Counted from the stretch's first letter, positions 18,583-27,489 are shown. The stretch is DNA of 64,000 nt from CBDCNP01 sp965222425 (GCA_965222425.1 CBDCTW010000017.1:62001-126000), one strand, 5' to 3'. The notes: generated by a model from the sequence alone, not told the origin. Numbers and translations are program-made.

Positions 18583-18692
18583 TGCTTGGACTGCCGCTCA
18601 GCAGCTTCATCTTGCTCTTGGTGTTGCCATCCCTGGTTTTGATCCCGATGTTCTACTATTGCTGGCTGATTAAGAAGGGACGCCGAGATTGA
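18582..18692 (+). CDS. 36-residue single-span membrane protein partner of the symporter
   Basis: ATG at 18582 shares its A with the symporter TGA. The 36 residues form one hydrophobic helix (FILLLVLPSLVLIPMFYYC) followed by a positive tail (KKGRRD), which predicts a cytoplasmic C-terminus. Such tiny proteins after SSS genes often act as stabilising subunits; that role is inferred here from coupling and topology. No family assigned. Confidence 0.65.
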   Translation: MLGLPLSSFILLLVLPSLVLIPMFYYCWLIKKGRRD

Positions 18693-18718
18693 ACGATAGT
18701 CTCGGAGGAGGAAAAGAA

Positions 18719-19564
18719 ATGATGCTTATCTTGTCGCTTATCCTAGGAATTGCGTTGCTCGTCTCCTGCGCGCAGCCGCAGGTGGAGGCACCTCCCCCTT
18801 CGGTCGTGGAAGCGCTGGCGGCGGGGAATTATTCGCTGGTCGACCTTTCCCATCCCTATTACGAAGGCGCGCCGGAGTTTGTGGCGCCTCCGCATCTAGG
18901 ACAGGGAGTTCTCTTCAAGAAAACCGAAATCGCCCGGTGGGACGAGCGGGGAGCAAACACTTGGTACTGGAACTGGTATCAGATGACGGAACACGCGGGA
19001 ACCCACACCGACGCCCCGAACCATTGGTTTTCCGGCAAGGACAAAGAGTCGATCGACGAGATTCCCATCGACCGCCTGGTTGCCCCCGCCGTCGTCGTGG
19101 ACGTGAAGGCCAAGGCCGCTGCGGATCCGGACTATTTGCTATCGGTCGATGATCTCAACGCGTGGGAGCAGGCGCACGGTGAGATCCCCCCTGGCGCCAT
19201 CGTGATCATGAACAGTGGCTGGGGTGAAAAGTATTCCGATCTCAAAGCGTTTCTCGGTCTCGACGAGGCGGGAGGATTACACTTCCCAGGATTTTCTCCG
19301 GACGCCGCTAGATGGCTTTTGGAGAGCCGCGACATTAACGCCCTTGCCTCCGATTCTCTCGCCACCGACGCCCTCGGCGTATCGATGGGCACCGACCCGC
19401 CGCACCAAGTGCACATCGAGATGCACCGGGCAGGAAAGTACCAAATCGAGATGCTCGCAAACCTGGATGCGCTCCCCGCCGCCGGGGCGTGGTTGGTCGT
19501 GGCGCCCATGAAGTTTCAGGGGGGCGGCGGTGCCGGTAGTCGAATTTTCGGGATCCTGCCGTAA
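18719..19564 (+). CDS. Cyclase-family (kynurenine formamidase-like) lipoprotein
   Basis: About 281 residues from ATG 18719, preceded by GGAGGAGG. The N-terminus MMLILSLILGIALLVSC is a lipoprotein signal with VSC lipobox. The catalytic core has the cyclase/KynB metal motif HAGTHTDAPNHW and a downstream HQVHIEMHRAGKYQIE segment. Family members are Mn/Zn-dependent amide or lactone hydrolases. Here the enzyme is predicted to sit in the periplasm, next to a Na+ symporter, suggesting hydrolysis of an external compound before uptake. Intact. Confidence 0.88.
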   Translation: MMLILSLILGIALLVSCAQPQVEAPPPSVVEALAAGNYSLVDLSHPYYEGAPEFVAPPHLGQGVLFKKTEIARWDERGANTWYWNWYQMTEHAGTHTDAPNHWFSGKDKESIDEIPIDRLVAPAVVVDVKAKAAADPDYLLSVDDLNAWEQAHGEIPPGAIVIMNSGWGEKYSDLKAFLGLDEAGGLHFPGFSPDAARWLLESRDINALASDSLATDALGVSMGTDPPHQVHIEMHRAGKYQIEMLANLDALPAAGAWLVVAPMKFQGGGGAGSRIFGILP

Positions 19565-19681
19565 GCTGCTTGATGTTTCCGAGTTGGTTCGGCTGGCTCA
19601 GGAGGAATCGGCAAGGAGAGGCCAGCTATCACTGCAAGCTAGCCGCCGAAGCTCCAGGGCGGCGATCTCGCCGCTTCGCCT

Positions 19682-20729
19682 CTAGGCGCTCTTGGGCAGC
19701 CCCTTCTTCGCAACGTGCTCCATGACGTCACAGAAATAGTCCAGCTCTTCGAGCGTGGTGAAGAGGTTGGGCGTGACTCGAAGCCCCTGGAAGTCGTTCC
19801 TTATGATTGCGACTACGATGATGTGGTGCTTGTCCCAGAGATACTCACCCAGGGCTTTGGTGTCGACTCCGGTGATCTCGACGGTAGCGATCGCGCAGCT
19901 CATCTCGGGCTTCAACGAAGTATGGAGACGGACGTTGGGTAGCTGCTGCAGCCTTTCCGCCCAGTAGTGCTGGAGATACCGCAGCCGGGCCTCTTTCCGC
20001 TCCGAGCCGATCGTATTGTGGAAGGTGAGCGCTTCTCCGGTGGCCACTTCGTTGGCCGCGGGGTGCGTGCCGAGCTCTTCGAACTTCCGGATGTCGTCGC
20101 TCATTTCCTCCGGCGCTGCCATGAGCGGCCACACGTTCTTGATCTTGTCCCGCCGCACGTAGAGCATCCCCGTTCCTTTGGGAGCGAGAATCCACTTGTA
20201 GAGGCTGGTACCGAAATAGTCGCAACCCAGGTCGGATTGGGTGAAGGCGAACTGGGCAAAGGAGTGCGCTCCGTCCACGATGACCTCGATGCCGTGCGGC
20301 CGCGCGAGCTCGACGATCTGCTTGACGGGGAAGATTTGCCCCGTGATGTTGACTTGATGACTCACCAGAATGAGTTTGGTCCGCGGAGTGATGGCACGGG
20401 CGAACCCTTCCACCAAGACATCCGTATCCTCGGTTGGCGCGGCGGCGCCGTTGATTGAGCGTGGTCAGCATGCGAGGGTAGTCATGCTCCGAGGTCACGA
20501 CCTCGTCCCCAAACTGCAGGTCGAACCCGTTGAGCAGGATTTCAAGTGCCTCGGAAGCGTTGCGCACCAGCGCAATCTCCTCGCGATCACACCCGAAGAG
20601 CTTGGCTAACCGGCTTCGAACAACTTCCCGGCGGGGCTCGAGGATTTGCCACATCGTGTAGACGGGTGCTTCTTCTTGCTCCCAGATGTAGCGCACCAGA
20701 GCCTCGGTGACGATGCGCGGCGCCGTACC
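19682..20729 (-). pseudogene. Class V aminotransferase (isopenicillin-N-epimerase-like), broken
   Basis: The 3' part (20416-19682) carries the class V core: LILVSHQVNITGQIFPVKQI, VIVDGAHSFAQF with the PLP-contacting Asp, FGTSLYKWILAPKGTG with the PLP Lys, and a full small domain. The 5' part lies in another frame (PRIVTEALVRYIWEQEE, LVRNASEALEILLNGFD, HDYPRMLTTLNQR). Between them, near 20450, about 15 residues are missing and the frame shifts. The first ~50 residues are also gone: at 20729 the sequence joins directly to a fragment of a different gene. Non-functional. Confidence 0.8.
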
Positions 20730-21067
20730 TCATCGAAGGTCGTCTGCCCATCGAATTGTGTGATCAAGAAATGCTCGAGCGCCTTCACTCGGAAGAACCG
20801 TTGTTGCACCGGATCCTTGATGACGAAGTACGTCGTTCCCTCTTCCACAACCTCCAGGATCACCAAGTCGGACCTGAGGGCAAGCGCCTTACCGGAAGGC
20901 TCCTGGGTGGCGTCGATGACCGGTGCTTCGGATGGCGTTGGCGGAGTCGGTGACGGTCGCGTGAGCCGGAAGGGGAGGCCGCAGCCCGGGCAGTGGATCC
21001 CCGAGGGGAGCCGTCCCGCGTTAAAATGGATTTCACGGGAGCAGCGCTTGCAGCGGACCGTATCTTC
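20730..21067 (-). pseudogene. Zinc-ribbon plus PqqD-like domain fragment
   Basis: Reads downward from 21067. An N-terminal zinc ribbon (RCKRCSREIHF ... HCPGCGLPF) is followed by a Pro-rich linker and a PqqD/winged-helix-like module (EEGTTYFVIKDPVQQRFFRV, EHFLITQFDGQTTFDEVR). Such modules occur at the N-terminus of membrane-peptidase and secretion proteins. It has no proper start codon: a TGA lies in frame just upstream (21068-21070), after GTG ACT. It ends by fusion to the aminotransferase remnant at about 20729. A broken N-terminal piece of a larger gene. Confidence 0.55.
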
Positions 21068-21213
21068 TCAAGTCACGCTTCGCCAATGGGATGTGTCTGA
21101 GGGGACCTATTTCAGGTGAAATCCTGGCGGCGGGCAATGCCTCTAACCTATTGAAAAAGAGTGGGCTATATCGTATAGTCAACAGCAGCTCGGGTCATCT
21201 TAAAGTTGTTCAT

Positions 21214-21453
21214 ATGCCACAGAGTCGGTCTCGTCGTGCGTGGGAGCGATGGAAGGTCATCGCCAAGAGGATCGGGGCCTTTCAGAGTCGCGTGATTCTG
21301 ACGCTCTTCTATGTCTTGATCGTTCCGGTGTTCGCTCTCATCGTGAAGCTCTTCAAAGATCCTCTTCATCTGCGGTCGCACAAGGGTGAGTCCTATTGGA
21401 TCGAGCGGAAGACGCCTCACCCGGACGAGTCCACGGCCCGGCGGCAGTTCTAG
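21214..21453 (+). CDS. Small membrane protein of the carbamoyltransferase cassette
   Basis: 79 residues from ATG 21214. A basic N-terminus (RSRRAWERWKVIAKRIGAFQ) is followed by one hydrophobic helix (VILTLFYVLIVPVFALIV) and a cytosolic-looking tail with SHKGESYWIERKTP. Small proteins with this layout occur beside carbamoyltransferase and DUF5989 genes in polysaccharide loci. It ends three bases before the carbamoyltransferase start. Function unknown; a membrane tether for the enzyme is a guess. Confidence 0.7.
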   Translation: MPQSRSRRAWERWKVIAKRIGAFQSRVILTLFYVLIVPVFALIVKLFKDPLHLRSHKGESYWIERKTPHPDESTARRQF

Positions 21454-21456
21454 CGT

Positions 21457-23241
21457 ATGTACATCCTCGGCCTTTCCTGTTTCTTCCACGATTCGGCGGC
21501 CGCACTCCTAAGAGACGGAGTCCTGCTCGCCGCGGCGGAAGAGGAGCGATTTACCCGCAAGAAGCACGACTACGGCTTCCCGGCCAACGCCATCCGGTTC
21601 GTCATGGAATCCGAAGGTATCGGTGCCGAGGATCTGGACTACGTTGCCTTCTTCGAAAAGCCGTTCCAGAAGTTCGAGCGGATACTCATGACGTCGCTCC
21701 AGATGTTTCCAAGGGCGCTCCCCGTCTTCCGCGAATCGATGATCGCCTGGATGCTGGATAAGCTGTGGGTCAGTGCGCTCATCACCGAAAGGATCGGGGT
21801 ACCGCGGGAGAAGATTCTGTTCTCCGAGCACCATTTGTCCCATGCTGCCAGCGCCTATCTTTGCTCACCGTTCGACGAAGCAGCCATTCTCACCGTCGAC
21901 GGGGTAGGAGAGTGGGCCACCGCAAGCTACGGAGTCGGTCGCGGAAACGACATCCAACTCCACCGTCAGATCGAGTTTCCGCACTCACTAGGATTGCTCT
22001 ATAGCGTCTTCACTGCGTTCCTCGGGTTTCAGGTCAACGAAGGGGAATACAAGGTGATGGGGATGGCGCCCTACGGGGAGCCCAGATACGTCGACAAGGT
22101 CTACAAACTGATTCAGAAGAGCGGCGATGGATCGTTTCATCTCAACATGAAGTACTTCTCCTTCCATTACTCCAACAAAAAGTCCTTCAGTCATCGTTTC
22201 GTCGATCTCTTTGGCGAGCCCCGTCCTTCCGACTTGCTTTTCTTTACCAAGGATTCAGGTTTCCCGAGTTATTTCGGAGAGCCTCCCGCAAACTACGACG
22301 AGCTCTGTCGTACCAACCAACACTATGCAAACATCGCGGCCAGCATCCAGCGGGTGACAGAAGAGATTCTCCTCGACATGGCGAATCATCTGCATCGAGA
22401 GACGGGACTGCGAAGACTTTGCATGGCGGGCGGAGTCGCGCTCAACAGCGTTGCCAATGGTCGCATCCTTCGAAAAACGCCCTTCGACGAGATCTTCATT
22501 CAGCCGTCCGCCGGGGACGGAGGTGGCGCTCTCGGCGCAGCGCTCTGGGTTTACAACACGCTTTTGGGCAAGCCGCGCCAATTCATTCTCGAGCACGCAT
22601 TTTGGGGAAAGTCGTACTCCGACTCCGAAGTGAAGGCTTTCCTCGAGGAGGAGGGGATCCGGTACGAACGGCTCGAGGAGGATCGCCTCATCGACCGCAC
22701 CGTCGACGCGCTCCAGGGCGGCGAGGTCATCGGTTGGTACCAGGGTCGGTTCGAGTGGGGGCCGCGCGCCCTAGGGCATCGATCGATCATTGCGGATCCC
22801 CGTCGGGCGGACATGAAGGACCTCGTCAATACCAAGATCAAATTTCGGGAGCCTTATCGTCCGTTTGCGCCCGCCGTGTTGAGCGGGCATGTCGACGAAT
22901 ACTTCGATGCGCCGGGGGTTGAGAACCTGGCTCAGCAGTATCCGGGGCGGTTCATGTTACTCGTCTTCGACATCAAACCATCGAAGCACGCCGTCATCCC
23001 CGCCGTCACGCACGTGGATGGAACCGGTCGCCTACAAACAGTGGTTCGGGAAGGGAATTCGCGATACCATGACCTCATCGCACGCTTCGGTGATGCCACC
23101 GGCGTGCCGATCATTATGAACACCTCGTTCAATCTTCGTGGTGAGCCGATCGTGGATACGCCGCAACAAGCCTATTCGACGTTCAGCCGGAGCGGCATGG
23201 ACAGGCTGGTGTTGGGCAACTACGTTGTTGAAAAGGAGTGA
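21457..23241 (+). CDS. Carbamoyltransferase (NodU/TobZ family)
   Basis: 594 residues, full length. The N-terminal Kae1-like domain starts YILGLSCFFHDSAAALL and has the metal-binding HHLSHAASAY plus ILTVDGVGEWATAS. The later CMAGGVALNSVANG and PSAGDGGGALGAAL are nucleotide-site loops. The C-terminal carbamoyltransferase domain has GRFEWGPRALGHRSIIADPR and PIIMNTSFNLRGEP. It transfers a carbamoyl group from carbamoyl phosphate via carbamoyl-AMP to a hydroxyl of a sugar or secondary metabolite. It is flanked by two small membrane proteins and a (now truncated) glycosyltransferase, so a decorated surface glycan is the likely target. Confidence 0.93.
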   Translation: MYILGLSCFFHDSAAALLRDGVLLAAAEEERFTRKKHDYGFPANAIRFVMESEGIGAEDLDYVAFFEKPFQKFERILMTSLQMFPRALPVFRESMIAWMLDKLWVSALITERIGVPREKILFSEHHLSHAASAYLCSPFDEAAILTVDGVGEWATASYGVGRGNDIQLHRQIEFPHSLGLLYSVFTAFLGFQVNEGEYKVMGMAPYGEPRYVDKVYKLIQKSGDGSFHLNMKYFSFHYSNKKSFSHRFVDLFGEPRPSDLLFFTKDSGFPSYFGEPPANYDELCRTNQHYANIAASIQRVTEEILLDMANHLHRETGLRRLCMAGGVALNSVANGRILRKTPFDEIFIQPSAGDGGGALGAALWVYNTLLGKPRQFILEHAFWGKSYSDSEVKAFLEEEGIRYERLEEDRLIDRTVDALQGGEVIGWYQGRFEWGPRALGHRSIIADPRRADMKDLVNTKIKFREPYRPFAPAVLSGHVDEYFDAPGVENLAQQYPGRFMLLVFDIKPSKHAVIPAVTHVDGTGRLQTVVREGNSRYHDLIARFGDATGVPIIMNTSFNLRGEPIVDTPQQAYSTFSRSGMDRLVLGNYVVEKE

Positions 23242-23250
23242 GGTAGGTCG

Positions 23251-23433
23251 ATGGGAAAGGCAATAGAGTCGGCGGGACGTAAGGTGGGGATCATGCAGGA
23301 GCTGATGGTGTTCCTTTGGGAGCGGAAGCTCTGGTGGATGATGCCCATGGTGTTGACCTTGCTTCTCTTCGGATTGCTGATTCTGTTTGCCGAGTCGTCG
23401 GCGGTCGCACCGTTCATATACACACTTTTCTAG
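23251..23433 (+). CDS. DUF5989 family membrane protein
   Basis: 60 residues. IMQELMVFLWERKLWWMMPM then one hydrophobic helix (VLTLLLFGLLILFAESS) and a short FIYTLF tail are the DUF5989 signature. The family is almost always found next to carbamoyltransferases, as here (9 bases after the stop). Function undescribed. The following GTG of the glycosyltransferase starts 6 bases after its stop. Confidence 0.85.
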   Translation: MGKAIESAGRKVGIMQELMVFLWERKLWWMMPMVLTLLLFGLLILFAESSAVAPFIYTLF

Positions 23434-23439
23434 TGTCCC

Positions 23440-23946
23440 GTGATCTCGATCGTCGTTCCCGTCTACAACGAGTCTGACTGCTTATCCATCCTTCGCGAGC
23501 GTCTCGTCGCCGCGGCGTCCTCCTGGAACGAGGAATTCGAATGCATCTTCATAGATGACGGGAGCTGGGACCGTTCTCTCGAATTGATGCGCGACATCGC
23601 CAGCAACGACAATCGGTTCAAGGTACTCAGCTTCACCCGAAACTTCGGGCACCAAGCCGCGGTCACCGCCGGTCTGTGCTACGCCTCGGGCAACGTCGTA
23701 GCGGTCATGGATGCTGATCTCCAGGATCCTCCGGAAGTGCTCGAGGCGTTCATCGACAAGTGCCGGGAAGGCTACGACGTCGTTTATGCGGTCCGCACAC
23801 ACCGTAAGGAAGGACCGCTCAAGCGCATGAGTTACTGGTTTTACTATCGTTTCTTGAGGTCTCTCGCCTCCGTCGACATCCCCCTCGACTCGGGCGACTT
23901 CTGCGTCATGAGCCGGCGCAGGGTCTCGGATGTTCCTAGCACATGA
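23440..23946 (+). pseudogene. GT2 glycosyltransferase, truncated
   Basis: GTG start. The first ~160 residues are a good family 2 GT-A domain: SIVVPVYNESDCLSIL, FIDDGSWDRSLELM, VMDADLQDPPEVLEAF (DxD metal site) and LDSGDFCVMSRR. It resembles dolichol-phosphate mannosyltransferase/undecaprenyl-phosphate transferases of ~310 residues. After about 23925 the frame runs into the opposite-strand end of an unrelated regulator gene and stops at 23946. The acceptor loop and membrane helices are lost. Last member of the carbamoyltransferase operon. Confidence 0.8.
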
Positions 23947-24426
23947 AGCGCTTCCGCCGCATCGCGCCGACCGTCATCGTCATCGGGCTCCGTCGTATCG
24001 GAGTCCGGGGCGAGCAGGCGCTCGAGCGCGGATTCCCAAGCGTCTTCCGTGGCAGGCTCGGACCCGCCAGACTCCTTTGTGGCAGGCAGTGCGATCGGTA
24101 GGGGAGCGTCGTTGGCCTCTTCCACGACATCGGCAAAAACGAACCGATAACCGTGGCGCGACACGGTACGGATGAAAACGGGCTCCCTCGAGTCGTCTCC
24201 CAGCGTTCGTCTAAGTGTTCTGATTGCTTGGGTGAGGGCGCCGTCCGAGACGATCACGTCTTTCCAGATTGTGTCCAGAATCTCCTGACGATGGACGGCC
24301 TCGTTGCGTTTCTCGATGAGAAGCACCAAGAGGCGAAATAGCGAGGAATGAGGGGCGCTTCTTTGCCTTTGCGGAGAAGGGTCCGTCGCGAAGGAGAGAG
24401 GATGAAGTTGGCGAAGCGGTAACGCA
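23940..24426 (-). pseudogene. CadC/OmpR-type winged-helix regulator, frameshifted and truncated
   Basis: From TTG 24426: RYRFANFILSPSRRTLLRKG and EAPLIPRYF in one frame. Then one base is missing (TTC CGC now TTCGC at about 24345), and the next frame gives RLLVLLIEKRNEAVHRQEIL, VSDGALTQAIRTLRRTLGDD and FIRTVSRHGYRFV, a textbook OmpR/CadC DNA-binding domain. An acidic linker follows, and the gene is cut at ~23940 where it abuts a glycosyltransferase fragment. An IS256-family element sits ~37 bases upstream of the start, in the promoter. Dead three ways: frame, 3' loss and promoter insertion. Confidence 0.75.
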
Positions 24427-24470
24427 ACGGGCTGCAGTTTAGTACGCTTGCGCAACGATGACAAAGTGTG

Positions 24471-25930
24471 GGGGATGTCCCGGCCGCTGTTGAATTTGGT
24501 CGGGTAGCGGCGGCACCTGTGAATACTCTTAGGCAGCAAACTCATCGCTGTCAAGAGATTCCTGTTTGCTTCTAAGCGCGTGAACGAGAGCGCCCATATG
24601 GCGATAGCCTTTGATACGCCGGAACTTTTTCTGCGCGGTGACGACGCCAAGAGCGGTCCATCGGCGAACCATGGAAGGACTCTTCCAACGCTTGACGTTT
24701 CTCGATACTCTGCGAATGGTTCCGTTGAGATTCTCAATGGCGTTCGTCGTGGCAAGAGACTGGCGAAGTAAGGCGGGCGGCGCGAGCTTCACGACCGTGA
24801 GTGTTTCTTCCATCCCTTCACGAAGGCTTCCGGCAGCTTCGTCGTAGCCGTTTCGCTCGAGCCACGACACCAATGCCTGAAGTCGCTTGCGCGCCTTGTC
24901 GGCACTCTTGCACTTGTAGGCTTCCTTCATCGTCTGGAGCACGTAGGCGTGACGAGACTTGGGAAGGTACGAGCGAAGATTTCGGAGTTTATGGATCTGG
25001 CACCTTTGGATGACCGCGAGGTCCCCCAAAACGTCGACGAGTGCCTTGCGGATGCCTTTGCCTCCGTCCACTACGCAGAGAATCGACTCATCGACGCGCA
25101 AGCCTCGCTCGAGAAGGTCCTGCAACATCGCGGTGCACACCCGAGAGTTCTCCGTCGAGCCCAGCCATATACCCAGGGGCACCTTCGTTCCATCTATTGT
25201 GATACCTAGAGTTACGACGACGGTCTGTCCGGCCACCTCAAGGCCATCCAGCATCAGTGCCGCAAGCTCGAACTCCTCTAGCCGCCGAGACAGGTATTCC
25301 TCGAGCTTCTTAGTCGTCTGGCTCACGAGGTGACGGCTGGCGGCACTCTTACTCGTGCCACGAGACTTCAACTTGGCCGCGGGTTTGTCCAGACTCGATT
25401 CGTAATTTCGGGTCGATACGCCCACCAAGATCTGATTCAACACTCGCTCTGGAAGCGGGTCTTCTTCGCGGAAGGCTTCGAAGTGTGGAAGCGACGCCTC
25501 CGCGCCCGACTTCGAGCGAACTCGAGGTCGCGACACTTGGATGCGACGACCACCGAAGCTCAGCTCTCCGTTCGTGCTCCCCCAGTGGTTATGAGTTCGC
25601 TCCTTCTCGTGCTTGCCCTTGAGCCCCGCGATCTCCTCGGCGTCCTCTCTGAGCAGTAGGTGCAGAGCTGTCAGTCCTTGCTCGTACACCCATTCCGTCA
25701 GATCCGCCTTCGTGGCCGCGATCCCAGCTATCATCGGTAGCAGTATCTGACCGACTTGGCCAACTACCTTGCCCGTAGGCGAGTGCGTTTGCTTTCTTAC
25801 TGGCTTCTTTGATTTCCTAGGCATTGGTGGCTCCTTGTCCCCCTCTGGAGACGGTTTATTGGCAGACCTATTCTTAGGCCGGCCAAGGAGCCGCCGCTAC
25901 CCCAAATTCAACATCCGGCGGGACATCCCC
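24471..25930 (-). mobile_element. IS256-family element, copy A (1460 bp)
   Basis: The ends are GGGGATGTCCCG inverted repeats, imperfect over ~45 bases. They are flanked by a perfect 8-base target duplication AAAGTGTG at 24463-24470 and 25931-25938. It contains a single transposase gene. The same 1460-bp element recurs at 34461-35920 in the opposite orientation, with four amino-acid differences. Confidence 0.95.
24529..25824 (-). CDS. IS256-family (Mutator-like) transposase, copy A
   Basis: 431 residues, full length. DDE residues are visible: Asp in ALMLDGLEVAG, Asp in CVVDGGKGIRK and Glu in TTNAIENLNGTIRR. A CxxH-like QRCQIHKLRN segment lies between. It has a clear ribosome site (AAGGAGCC) inside the element. 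The transposase should be active: no stops, and its target duplication is exact. It moves DNA by a copy-out or cut-and-paste route producing 8-9 base duplications. It differs from copy B at four positions (Arg/Gly, His/Tyr, Leu/Phe, Glu/Lys). Confidence 0.95.
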   Translation of the reverse strand: MPRKSKKPVRKQTHSPTGKVVGQVGQILLPMIAGIAATKADLTEWVYEQGLTALHLLLREDAEEIAGLKGKHEKERTHNHWGSTNGELSFGGRRIQVSRPRVRSKSGAEASLPHFEAFREEDPLPERVLNQILVGVSTRNYESSLDKPAAKLKSRGTSKSAASRHLVSQTTKKLEEYLSRRLEEFELAALMLDGLEVAGQTVVVTLGITIDGTKVPLGIWLGSTENSRVCTAMLQDLLERGLRVDESILCVVDGGKGIRKALVDVLGDLAVIQRCQIHKLRNLRSYLPKSRHAYVLQTMKEAYKCKSADKARKRLQALVSWLERNGYDEAAGSLREGMEETLTVVKLAPPALLRQSLATTNAIENLNGTIRRVSRNVKRWKSPSMVRRWTALGVVTAQKKFRRIKGYRHMGALVHALRSKQESLDSDEFAA

Positions 25931-26048
25931 AAAGTGTGGTTGTCGAGGCCTCAGAGCCCGCATATAATCTCGTCAGGTTCTGCGCAGGAGATTCTTAAAT
26001 GAGCGAGTCGGGGTCTGTTCTCCCGGGTAAGGGCAAGGCGGCAAAGTG

Positions 26049-26165
26049 ATGAGCCTCAAAGGCCGGGCCATTGACTTTCTCAGCGAGAACCTCGAGCAGC
26101 GCTTCTACCTTGAGTTGTGGGAAGTAAGAAACCGGATCACTCGCCGTTCCGGTACCTCATACTGA
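26049..26165 (+). CDS. 38-residue small protein upstream of the aminotransferase
   Basis: ATG 26049 to TGA 26165: a 38-residue amphipathic peptide (SLKGRAIDFLSENLEQRFYL, then WEVRNRITRRSG). It ends 9 bases before the aminotransferase start, the spacing of a translationally coupled gene. Composition (charged helices, no low-complexity) looks like real protein. No family recognised; it could also be a leader peptide. Confidence 0.4.
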   Translation: MSLKGRAIDFLSENLEQRFYLELWEVRNRITRRSGTSY

Positions 26166-26174
26166 GCCTTCGCG

Positions 26175-27371
26175 ATGGACGAGCTCCTCATCTGGCGGCC
26201 GCAGTTTCCCATCCTCGAGAACACCGTGTACATGATCAGTAACTCGCTGGGTGCGATGCCCCGCGGCGTCTATGACCGCATGCAAGAGTATGCCGAGACC
26301 TGGGCGACGCGCGGTGTCCGCGCCTGGGCGGATGGCTGGTGGGAGATGCCGGTGGAGGTTGGGAACCTCATCGGCGAGATCATTGGCGCCGCCCCCGGCG
26401 ACGTCACCATGCATCAAAACGTCACCATCGCCGAGGCCATTGTGACGTCGTGCTTCGACTTCGAGCCGCCGCGCAATCGGATCGTTTACACCGACATGAA
26501 CTTTCCTTCGGTGATGTACTTCTACGAGGCACAGAAAAGCCGTGGAGCGGAAGTCGTCATGGTGGAATCCCAAGACGGCATCAGTGTCCCCACCGAGAAG
26601 GTTATCGCCGCCATCGACGAGAGGACGCTGCTGGTTCCGATCTCACACGTTCTTTTCCGTAGCGCCTACGTACAGGATGCCCGTGCCATCATCGAGCACG
26701 CACACCAGATGGGGGCGTACGTCATCTTGGACGTTTTCCAATCCGCCGGGATCGTCCCGTTCGACATCAAGGAGCTCGAGGCCGACTTCGCGGTGGGCGG
26801 CGTGCTCAAGTGGCTGTGCGGAGGACCGGGAGGAGCGTTCCTCTACGTGCGACCCGATGTGGCGCAGAAGTTGGAGCCGCGACTGACGGGCTGGATGGCG
26901 CATCCCCATCCATTCGATTTCGATACCGGGGCCATTCAGTACCGAGAAGATGGATTCCGGTTCTTGAACGGCACTCCGGGTGTCCCCGCACTATATGCCG
27001 TCGAGCCCGGCTGCCGTATCGTCTCCGAGATCGGCGTGGAAAAGATTCGGGAGAAGTCCACACGACAGACGTCCCGGCTGATGGCGCTCGCCGCGGAGAA
27101 AGGTTACGAAACGCGAACCCCTGCCGACCCCGCACGCCGCGGGGGGACGGTATCGATACGAGTACCTCATGCGTATGAGGTCTCACGGGAGCTCCTGAGG
27201 CGGGAATTTCTCGTGGACTACCGCCCACAGGCCGGGATCCGAGTTTCGCCGCATTTCTACACGAAAGACGAAGAGCTGGACATAACGATTGAAGAAATTG
27301 GAAAGATTCTGGAGACCAAGGCCTATGAGCGCCATGCGCTTTCACCCGGAGTCAAGGCCAAGGTCACCTGA
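26175..27371 (+). CDS. Kynureninase-like class V aminotransferase-fold enzyme
   Basis: 398 residues. Fold-type I PLP enzyme: VTMHQNVTIAEAIV (phosphate cup), TLLVPISHVLFRSAYVQD, YVILDVFQSAGIVPFDI with the PLP-pairing Asp, and GGVLKWLCGGPGGAFLYVRP with the Schiff-base Lys. The SHVLFRS and KWLCGGPG segments are most like kynureninase and its relatives. These cleave kynurenine or 3-hydroxykynurenine to (hydroxy)anthranilate plus alanine. A specialised lyase or desulfurase is the alternative. A related second copy lies at 29435, after a channel and a thioesterase. Intact. Confidence 0.8.
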   Translation: MDELLIWRPQFPILENTVYMISNSLGAMPRGVYDRMQEYAETWATRGVRAWADGWWEMPVEVGNLIGEIIGAAPGDVTMHQNVTIAEAIVTSCFDFEPPRNRIVYTDMNFPSVMYFYEAQKSRGAEVVMVESQDGISVPTEKVIAAIDERTLLVPISHVLFRSAYVQDARAIIEHAHQMGAYVILDVFQSAGIVPFDIKELEADFAVGGVLKWLCGGPGGAFLYVRPDVAQKLEPRLTGWMAHPHPFDFDTGAIQYREDGFRFLNGTPGVPALYAVEPGCRIVSEIGVEKIREKSTRQTSRLMALAAEKGYETRTPADPARRGGTVSIRVPHAYEVSRELLRREFLVDYRPQAGIRVSPHFYTKDEELDITIEEIGKILETKAYERHALSPGVKAKVT

Positions 27372-27387
27372 AGTCGTGCACATAACC

Positions 27388-27446
27388 GGGGTCAGATCCA
27401 AAATGTGCATGGCGTGGAACCGATGCACAAAACTGGATCTGACCCC
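27388..27446. repeat. GGGGTCAGATCCA hairpin element
   Basis: Outer arms GGGGTCAGATCCA and TGGATCTGACCCC, inner arms TGTGCAT and ATGCACA. It sits in the gap between the aminotransferase and channel genes. It shares arms and the TGCACAAAA core with the element at 49827-49920, so it is a dispersed palindromic repeat rather than a plain terminator. Confidence 0.7.
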
Positions 27447-27489
27447 GAGATAACCAAGTTAAATACTTGATTTGGAAGGAGGGAGAACC

